Assembly (NCBI GenBank): GCA_900660155.1
Contig: CABFPE010000114.1
Location: forward strand, 1 to 64,000
Source: Hofstenia miamia
Lineage: Eukaryota; Xenacoelomorpha; Acoela; Hofsteniidae
Direction: 5' to 3'
DNA length: 64,000 nt
Shown here: positions 55,001-64,000 of the stretch, piece after piece
Layout of the letters: each line of letters starts with the position of its first letter
Numbering within the stretch: position 1 is the stretch's first letter
Notes under the pieces: generated by a model
Seen by the model: the letters and a program-made list of their open reading frames with translations, nothing else
What the model was told of the DNA's origin: nothing
The model's database searches: none
Position numbers and translations under genes: made by a program

Positions 55001-57949
55001 AAATTCCTTTATGCTGGCTTTGTATATTCATATGTGCACAAAGTTGCCCTCTTTCACAGACAATGTTAACATTACATAATTTTTTATCTATATCTATTGT
55101 TCAAATTTCAAAGTGTATTCAATCATAAACACCTATCTACCAATTAATAAACTATCTTAAGTTTTACAAATATGAAATATAAATCACTTTAACATTTATC
55201 ACAATTAAATAAAACATTTTCAAACCATATAAAACTAAAAATTTTTCACAATCTCAATTATTATCACAACATGTTTTTCCCAATTTATAAACTTATGTAA
55301 ATAATTGATGCTACAAACAGAAAATTTTAATAAAGTAAAACAATTTATTAATCATCAACTCTGGTACAAAAGAAAATGAAATAAATTCTTTTTTTTGTAA
55401 ATACTGAGAGAAGAGTAAAAATTGAAATACATTGTATTCAATCAATGTTGAACAATGGTTTTCATTGCTTCACAAAAAGTACATGTGCTTAAGAAATGAT
55501 ATATTTATTAGTTTCTACATAATAAAAAATTGTTTACTTTCCCAAATAGCATTAAACATTTATGAGATGTCAACTAGAAAAACAATATCTCACAACAAAT
55601 AAATACCTCATCTTGACACAAAGTGCATTAACGTAAAAATGATTATGTTTATTTGCATTCTAAATAAAAAATTGTATACATTTCCTCATGAGATGCAAAA
55701 TTTAAAGAAAATTAGATAATAACACACATATGGTATAAACCTTAAAGAAAAGGAATATAAAAATTGTTGCTAACATTATTCCTAACATGTGCATTTATGT
55801 ATTGGAAGTGGAATAGTGAAACTCCAAATTTCTAAATTAAAAACAAAACACTTTCAATGCTATACACAACTTTACAATGATAAAAGTGTTAACATTACCA
55901 TTTTTCTTCAGTCAATGAGTAATTTTTGATAATCACAAACAAATACATAACACCATTTGAGAAACAAATCAATTAGATGTCATGAAATACATTCACACAA
56001 AAATTACTTTATTTATTGATTTTACAAAACAAATTCTCACACACAGTTTGCAAAATGGCATTAAACATTGTTAGATTTTCTAAAGCATAGCATTAGAGAG
56101 AATGCCAATATATTTTGAATTTCCAAGTATTTTTCAACTATTTGAGAGTTTAAAATATGTATATTTTTACTAGATTTAGCTCCAGTTTTTGGTGTATTGC
56201 TACGAGTTTTAATACATCTGACACTTTTCCTTTTGTTATGGTTTCCCTAGTACATGTTTTAACACATTTTAGAAATATTTGTTTTGCATATCGTTTTGAC
56301 TTTGCATACTCTTCCACTTTACATTTCTAAATGCATAGATCTTGAAATAGTATTCCAAAAAACGCTAATAATCATAATATGTGAAAGAAGAAATTCACCT
56401 AAGAATTTGTAATGCATTAAGTTTTGTTTTTTTTATATTTGTTTTCTCTACTATGCTTTCAGATTGATGTGTGATTAGAAATAATGCCCATTTAAATTTT
56501 TGGTCATGAAGATATTTAATGTATACAAACATTTTAAAATTTATATATTACTTCGTAATCACATGAAACAAAGTTAGTAATATTAACTTATTAGAATGCA
56601 AAAATAGTTTACATTGTTGAACAAATTCAACCCTCACCAATTGAATCATTGTAAAAACTGAATAATATGGTAAAATGAAAATATCTTTACATCATAGACA
56701 TTGAACAAAATGCAAATTTCATGACAGTTTTAGAATAAACTTTCAAAAATGAGAAAGAAAACGTACATACACTTAAATTTGAAAATTCTTTGTTGTATAT
56801 TTAGATTTTTTCCGTATTTTGAAGTGTTAATGGTTTTGTTTTAAAGTTTTTTATTTAGTATCACACATAAATACCCGTTTTAAGAAATTATACAAATTGC
56901 ATTATGTAGTTGAAAGATAAACTTTACAATTTGCTGAAAAGATTACACAATATATAGAATAAACATCAATAAACACATTTAGAACAGACGTCTGCAAAGC
57001 ACATTTAAAGTAATTAAAGGCTTGCAAAGCTTTAAATATGGGTTTTAATGTGTAATAAACTTTTAAAGTAACTAACGCACTCGTTTACATGTGAAAGCAA
57101 TAACCCAGTCAAAACATTTGCAATTGAATCAACTATAATTCCTTTGAAAATCTGTAATACAAAATCTTAAAAGCATTCAGAATATTCTCTTTAAAAATAA
57201 AAGCATAAAAGACCAATAAAACATCCAATTCTACAGTGTGCTGTACTGGTACTGTCCCAGTCTTGTTGGCCATACCAGTCATGTTGGTATGGTACCAGAT
57301 TAAAAAATGTGGTACTGTAAAATGTATGGTACAGGACAAATATTTCTTAAAAAATGTTTAGTGTTACTTTTGTTTTTGAGAACTTTCAATAGTTTAGTCA
57401 CGAACGAGACTGGGACAATATTTTTAAGGTACCACAGAACTCTGTCCAATTCACTGAAATATAAAAGGCTTACAAATATTAAGCTTTTATTAAATAAAAT
57501 CATAGCATGATAGTAATAGCAACAGTATCATAAATCCACATAAACATTAATGCACAATGCCTTTATACATGCAACATCAAGTACTGGTCAGCTTACCATA
57601 ATCCAGTATTCATTGGTTTGGAAAATATAACTAATTAAAATCAATTATTAATTGTTCAAATCATTCATGAAAGCATTTTTAAGTTAAGCAAACTTGAAAA
57701 TCTTAATTCAACCATAATACACAAAATTAACAGGACCAAATAGTACCACTAGTGGATTCCAAAGTTTGAAAAATGTACCAGACTTAATGCCAATTTTGGA
57801 ATGAGCCAACCCTGATCAAATGTTTGGATGGCAGATAAAAGAAAACAAAAGTTTATTTATTTTCCAATAAACCAAAAAGCTGTTTTCAAAATTTCCTAGT
57901 TGTGTCACAAATATGATTGCTTCAAAGAAAAATCAATGGCTAGTTATAT
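52065..57949. other. Downstream AT-rich sequence
   Basis: About 5.9 kb with no gene recognised. 52171-52950 reads, on the minus strand, several broken open stretches with coding-like composition (for example ELADEVDKGATFVFIMLRK) that may be an old transposon or retrogene of unknown type. 53300-57949 is very AT-rich with only chance open frames, apart from the duplication listed separately. Confidence 0.4.
54285..54910. repeat. Diverged tandem duplication, unit about 415 bp
   Basis: 54285-54500 and 54700-54910 share a long run of words (gttcac, aaatgacaa, taacaaacaaac, gattatgtttttaaaagaaata, aaaactaactag) in the same order. The two are clearly diverged, so this is an old duplication. No function is evident. 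Confidence 0.7.
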
Positions 57950-59099
57950 TGCAACACCCTCTGCCAGGCATTGTCATCTGTTTCTCCTTGCTATTTCATT
58001 ATTACCAGAGTGATGTTCTTGTGGGTAGGGATGTACCAATTTCATACTGCTTTACTTCCACGTCTTTAATTCCATTAACTTTAATTAATAGACATTATCA
58101 TGAACACTATTTAGGTGATGAAGCCTTGCAGCATCTCTTCTAATCATTAGTAATGGGCATCTGCTTGAGGCCAATCTCGACATCCAGTATTACATGCTTG
58201 CATATGATCCAGTTGGTTGAGTTCCACTTCTCAGCTCATGGATATAACTTATGTGTACCCTATCCTAGCTCAGTGTATACTCGAGACAAGACACAAATGA
58301 ACTTAATTTCTATTTGTAAAAGTGTTTCATGTACTTGCAACCTGAATTGTTACTAGCTGCTTAGTTAATATTATGTATAGCCATTACTGAATTATATTGG
58401 CTTTATTAAACTAATCTAATATATAGCAGCTTCCTATCCTACATCTAATAACTGATACATGCTCAGTCACATTATCAGCCACATTATTGACATCAATGTG
58501 GATCTAGAATAATATAAATACAAATCCCTACATTTGGCTTGCTAGCCTTATGCAGAGCTTGTTATTTCTAATACATGTGAGATAATGATCAGTAGTCAGC
58601 TAAATGAGAATAAAACCCCTATTCCTAACTTAAGTGCACTTTTGTGGCTTGGCACAAAGAACCTAGAATCATACCTGTGATGGATCCAAACCACTACTAA
58701 ACACAACTCATTTAGCTTGACATTGTATTAAACTGTAATAAGAAAATCAATGTAAGAATTCCAAAGAAATTTCTTTATATATTGTTACAATGAAATTGAA
58801 TTTATTTATATTCACTTGAATAAGTACCTGTTGATTTCAAATTTTAAATCTGTCATCTGCCAAGATGGCGGCTGAAAATTATGGAAGCAGCTTTGCCCCC
58901 TTCATTTAGTCAAAATCATAGTATTGGCAAATACTAATTCCTAATTAATTACACTGTTGTTTCTTGGTTGCAATATACAAACTAATTTATGATGATACTA
59001 AATTTCATAATACATTTCTATTTGCATCTAAATTTGATCTTAAGTTCTTTTTATTGACATTCTTCCTTAGCAGCTTATATTTGCTTGGATGATGCTACA
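57950..59099 (-). mobile_element. Solo LTR, 1150 bp
   Basis: Fossil LTR starting TGCAACACCCTCTGCCAGGC and ending TTGGATGATGCTACA, with ATAT target duplications at 57946-57949 and 59100-59103. No internal element sequence lies on either side. It is the cleanest full-length example of the LTR family in the window. Confidence 0.8.
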
Positions 59100-59103
59100 A
59101 TAT

Positions 59104-61779
59104 GATAAAGCATATCTATATTTTGATCACTCATTTGATTCTGTGCTGAACTTGATCCACTTATGAAATTGGAATTGTGATTGGCTTTGGCTAATTTCAA
59201 ATAACTTAATATAATTACAGATTTAAAAATGCTACTAATAGTTTTTCCAATTTTGATCAAAATAGAAATCATGCTGTGGTGACTACCACACCTGAAAATT
59301 TAATGAGACTGAATGGAATCAAATCCAGTGAAACTAAATAGGACTGAAACAAGTAAAATTCTCACACCACAGAACCATTACCACTACATGACTCAAAGAA
59401 TTGTGAAAAAATATGAAAATGCTTCTAAAGTTGTTGTGGAAATTAAAGACAATCACTTTTCCATATGCAAGCCTGCATGCTATGCAAGCATGTTCATTAT
59501 GAAAGTTTTGAAAACTACAAAGTAATTTACCTGCAAAGTGCTAAACTTAAGAACAAGTCCTGCTAGGATATCATATGAATGAGCCTAAAGTTTCACCTTT
59601 TAAACTGGACATTGGTTCTTTGAACGAAATCACTGCATTAGGCAAATGTAAATGTCTTGCAAATAAATCATCATCATTCTTTTGAGTAATACATCTTGGC
59701 AATCAAGTTTTTGTGCTCCAAAACAAAATTTGTTATAAAATGTCTGAAGTTTGATTTAGAGACTGAATAGTGGTAAGAGTCTCAAAATTACTAACATCCA
59801 ATGTATTAATTGAACATTGAACAACTTCCATTTTGAAAGATCACTATGCAAATTTAATTAAGATTGTGAACAAGTAGCTGTAAATATTTTCAATAAAAGG
59901 CCTTTAGCTACTGTAGTGTTGTTGTGGAGTCAGCTTGTCTGGTGTATTTGCTAATGCACATGAGCAGTGACCAAATAATTCTGACTGTATTAGTTAATTC
60001 ACCACTCTTAAATTCTATTTGCTTACCATGCTTGCGCCAACCATTCTGAATGATTTAGTTGTAATTATAATTGTAAACTTCATGAGTCTTCATATGCTTG
60101 CCTGTATTTTTAATTTGTAACACACATTTAAAATTTTTCATAAAGCTAATATAACATTATATTAAGCACACTAGTTGAATTATTGCATTATATTTTATAT
60201 ATTTATATTTTATTTTCATAAATTTTGAATTTGTGTTTAAAATTAGTAGCAATATTCACATACTTTCTTATTTTTTCCCACATTATATTTTTTGCATATT
60301 TATGGCATAGTATGTGTTCCCCTACTAAAGGAAAGTTTTCAATTAGGACTTGTATGGCTTGATTGTTCCATCTCTCCAATTGATATTCTGACTGAATTTG
60401 TGTGTGAGAGTGACTTGTTGAACCATCTCCAAAATAATCCAATATGATCTCTGGTTGAACACAAAAATTATCAGGTCACCAAATGCTAGACACATATTGT
60501 GGTGGTGAAGACATTATAAAAAAATAAAAATTGCACAGCTAGTAATGACACAATGCAACTAGGGTTTTCAAGTACTTGGAATTTTAAAAATTCCAACTTG
60601 CATGAATTCACAAAACTTGATCAAAATCTCTGAAAAGAATTCATTACTACTTTTATTCAGACTCAAACAAAATTCCCTTGAAAAATAAATTATTTTAAAT
60701 TTAACTTGCTTTATCAACTACAAATAAATATGTTTAGGAAAAAAACAAGGAAATTTGAAAAGATGTCAAACAAATACAGAATAAGCCTATTCTTCATATT
60801 TGAGCTTGAATTGTAAACATTCAAACATGGTCCTAGTAACTCGAATTCAATTCAAAAACTTTGAGTACAACTATATTATTGGTTGTTGGTGGTTTCAGTA
60901 ATCCTTCTTAAGTAGACTTGGCCACTCACCATTTCAATAGTTATTGGCCAACCAGTAATGTGCATGCAATTAACAAATATGCTCAATGTACACATTTTTG
61001 TCAATTAACTCAAGGCTTTCATCAGGTGCTAAACCTTATCAGCAAAATAATATCAAGGGAAACGTGAGTTATATGTGCTGAGTGAATGTTTACAATTTGA
61101 AAATAATTTTGCTATCACATAAATATTTAGAGAAACCTATTTATTAAATATATTGATCTATAAATTCAGGTGGCTTATAATTTTGCTGTGCTGTTGAAAT
61201 TTGTTAGCCATTCATTATTCCAATATTTTCAAATTTGTTGATGCAACATCGCCATTATGTAATAGATGTTGAATGATGGTAAAATTTATGAAGTATGCTT
61301 GTGGTAATAACATGATTTTTAATATTTCAGAACAGTCACAGGCAATAATTTTTATATAATATGAAATTGTAGTGATATCAAAAGTAACTAACCAGTTTGA
61401 AAAATGATTTTAAAAAATTCAGAAACAAATTTTTAAATATAACAATTTTGTATTGGTTTTCCAAACAACTTGTTTTATTGGGTGCAAACATTGATAATGG
61501 AAACAAATTAATAGTATTTGTTTGCAATCTGCTATTACAAATGCAAAACAACTTCATCTTTAGTATTTGTGTTTTCTATAAACTAAAGCTACTCACTAAA
61601 GTTTTGTTCAAAACACTTACAAATTGTGATTCTATCAAAGTGCTGTTCTTTTGTTCAAAACAATGTAAAGTACATATTTACTCATGAAATTGTTGTAAAC
61701 ATAGGATATATGACATAAAACTTTAGAATTTCCTTGAAGATCAATATAATTATTGCATATGTAACAAAAAAATTAAGAC
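59104..61779. other. AT-rich interval
   Basis: About 2.7 kb. Apart from the Myb/SANT-like fragment at 60203-60442 nothing was recognised; the open stretch at 59313-59525 has no known motif. Confidence 0.4.
60203..60442 (-). CDS. Myb/SANT-like DNA-binding domain fragment
   Basis: 79 codons from ATG at 60442. Residues 23-65 (RWNNQAIQVLIENF, then a spacer, KNIMWEKIRKYVN) resemble the three-helix Myb/SANT-like domain of the trihelix or MADF type: an initial Trp, LIE in helix 1 and a MWEKI block in helix 2. The usual third-helix C-terminal block is weak. It could be the first exon of a transcription factor or a Harbinger-type transposon accessory gene. The stop falls soon after the domain, so it may be a lone exon or a relic. 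Confidence 0.35.
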   Translation of the reverse strand: MDYFGDGSTSHSHTQIQSEYQLERWNNQAIQVLIENFPLVGEHILCHKYAKNIMWEKIRKYVNIATNFKHKFKIYENKI

Positions 61780-63001
61780 ATGGAAGATGCTCTACCAATC
61801 TGGTCAAAATTCTCTGGAAGAACCCATCAGTTTGAATTTACAAGAAGTACTGGTGTAATCCCAAATCATCTGAATGGCACAAGTACACCAATTGAGATCT
61901 CCAATCACTTATTTGATGAATGAATAATAAATCTAATTGTAGATGAGACAAACTGATATGCAGAGCAAGTGTTTTGTACTAGAACTACAGAAAATTCAAA
62001 GTCAAGGCAGCACTCATGGCATCTGACTAACAGAGATGAAATCTGTACATTTTTTGGATTCATTGTTTGGATGGGACTTCTCTGAGCTGGTTCAATTGAA
62101 GATTATTGGAGGAAGTCCATATTGTATTGAGCTGGTATGACAGAAAAAATGAGCCATAATAGAGTTTCAACTACTTCTATCTTATGTCCATTTCAGTGAT
62201 AGTGAAGAAGCTGATAATAGCAACAGATTGCTTAAAATTAAAACTTTATTAGAATTTCTAAATGAGAACTTTCAATCACTATATATACCTGCAAATGAAG
62301 TAGTAATTGATGAGACTCTTATACCCTGTTGCAGGAGACTTGTCTTCAAGCAGTATATCCCTAACAAGTCACGCAAATATGGCATTAAACTTTTTAAAGT
62401 TTGCAGCATAGAGGGGTATGCATAAAAACTTTCTGTATGCAGATGCCAGTCTGCAGATGGCACAAGACAGGTGGGACTGGCAAAGAGTGTCTGCACAAAC
62501 CTCATATCATCACATCTAAATGAAGGAAGAACCCTCCATTTGAACAACATTTATACAAGTCATAAGCTTGCTATGTCATTTCTATATCAGAAAACCCATG
62601 TTGTTGGAACTCTGAGGACCAGGAAGAAAAACATGACCAATATAGTAATGGATGCATCTCTTCAAAAGGGTGAAATGATATCACACGAAGATCAGCATGG
62701 TGTTTTAGTGCTAAAATGGAGAGATAAATGTGATGTTAGATACTTCTCCACCAAACATACACCCATTCTTGTCATTGTGAGACCTGGGGAAGAGACAGAC
62801 ACACATCCGTGATCAGTGACCCACTCCTCCCAAACTGAAGAAGAAGGTAAAGCCCATTCTTGCTGAAAAAACAAATGAGGAAGGAAAGAAGATCAGGCAA
62901 AGATGCAGAAAGTGCTATGAAAATATAGCAAAGGAACAAACAAGTCTTCAGACCAGAAGAAAGGCAAAAAATGTATACATATACTGCAATTCATGCCCAT
63001 G
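61780..63001 (+). pseudogene. piggyBac-family transposase, decayed
   Basis: Starts at ATG 61780. The N-terminal part (TPIEISNHLFDE, IVDETN-YAEQ, IEDYWRKS) has in-frame TGA codons at 61921, 61954, 62083 and 62128. A frame change near 62200 leads to LLKIKTLLEFLNENF and VIDETLIP (first catalytic Asp), FKQYIPNKSRKYGIKLFKVC, a stop at 62423-62425, then LHLNNIYTSHKLA, where the second Asp of the usual TDNFYTS block is Asn, and VLKWRDKCDVRYFSTKH (third Asp kept). The frame ends at about 62812; a C-terminal Cys-rich stretch (RCRKCYEN, YIYCNSCP) follows at 62850-63001. No terminal repeats or TTAA ends were located. Confidence 0.8.
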
Positions 63002-64000
63002 AGAATCCTTCTTTTATTTGAAATGTTTCAAAGATTTTCACTCATAAGTAATTAAAATAAAATCTTTAGCATAAAATATGATTTATTTTGTTTCTATTTA
63101 TATACATTAGCTAATACTGTATTATTATAGTTATTTTGTATCAAATAGTTAAAGCAAAGTTTATAATTATTTCAAAATAAAAGGAATTTTCATTTTTTTG
63201 CCTAACTTTTCTCTGTATTAGTTAATTGAATGAATAAAATTGAGCTATTTTTATACTTTTTGTATGTATAAACAAAAATACCTAGTCTATTATTCTTCAG
63301 CAGTACTGTAATTTAAAGCCAAACCTCTTTCATAATGGAAACTTATATTATTAACATCAATATTGAGGTAGCATCATTTTCTTCATTTTTTTGTTTTGAA
63401 ATCATGAAGCTTTCTCCCTTTGACTTTCTGTATTTTCATATTGCACTGAAAAAATTATTTTACAGAATCTAATCAGAATTGAAATATTTAATTTAAATTA
63501 GTTTTTGACAAAATGATTACTAAATTGTTAAGAAATATATTGTGGCACCAAGTACAGTTTTAGCTACATTCAATTGGCAAGTGAGGTTGCATGGATCCTA
63601 GTGATGCTACATGGTGACCTTGACATGATCTAAATATGCAGCTGTCTGAACTCGGCTCTCCACAATAAAAAAGAGGAAAGTCAGTTTGATCAACCTATTG
63701 TTCCTTTGTATTGTGGATCCCAATTCAGGGAGCTGAAGCTCATGTGTTGTATGATTTGAACAAGGAGATGTCAAGTTGGTAGAAAACTTGCTAGCCTGGT
63801 CTGGGGAGCATGTGGCATCAGGTACTAGTAGTTAGTATCACCCAGACCAAATGTTTTTGGATTAGCTTGCAATTTGTAAATATGTTTATAATAGCTTGTA
63901 TATAAGACCATGCATTTATTGTAAATACAGAACAGTTTTAGTTACATTCAATTGATAGGTGGGCTTGTATGAATGCTAGTGATGTTACAACATACAAGGA
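63002..64000. other. AT-rich 3' edge with a direct repeat
   Basis: 63554-63615 and 63932-63993 are related (cagttttag-tacattcaattg then agtgatg-tacat), 378 bases apart. The spacing and the gatgctaca-like ends suggest terminal or internal repeats of another element cut by the window edge. A TATA-like tatataag lies at 63899-63906. No coding sequence was recognised. Confidence 0.45.

Overview
The window is AT-rich animal genomic DNA dominated by transposable elements. An animal is indicated by a deoxycytidylate-deaminase-like gene split by long GT-AG introns, non-LTR retrotransposons of CR1/L2 and R2/R4-like type, piggyBac and Tc1/mariner relics, and many Ty3/Gypsy-like LTR pieces. The species cannot be named from the sequence alone.

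The only well-supported host gene is on the + strand at 26109-52064. Four exons encode an open 159-residue protein that aligns along its whole length with dCMP deaminase (DCTD). The zinc-ligand and catalytic positions (His-Ala-Glu and Pro-Cys-x-x-Cys) are all replaced, so it reads as a pseudoenzyme. Its second intron is about 21.9 kb and contains most of the non-LTR and DNA-transposon material.

Layout: 1-25438 is a thicket of LTR-retroelement fossils, mostly on the minus strand, including solo LTRs with 4-bp target duplications, an LTR inside an LTR inside a protease region, a MITE inside an LTR, and a recurrent extra ORF downstream of integrase. 25439-27403 holds the 5' flank, first two exons and first intron of the DCTD-like gene. 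27404-49309 (intron 2) carries a Tc1/mariner remnant, a 620-bp direct duplication, two head-to-tail R2/R4-like LINE pieces (minus), a nearly full-length CR1/L2-like LINE (+) and further LTR fossils. 49310-52064 holds the last two exons. 52065-64000 is mostly unremarkable AT-rich sequence with a solo LTR, a Myb/SANT-like fragment and a decayed piggyBac transposase.

The strongest leads are the dCMP-deaminase pseudoenzyme; the LINE that carries both a UAAUG stop-start between its ORFs and a 2A-like NPGP peptide in ORF2; and the unrecognised ORF shared by three LTR-element copies. Several duplications coincide with N runs or single Ns and may be assembly joins rather than biology.
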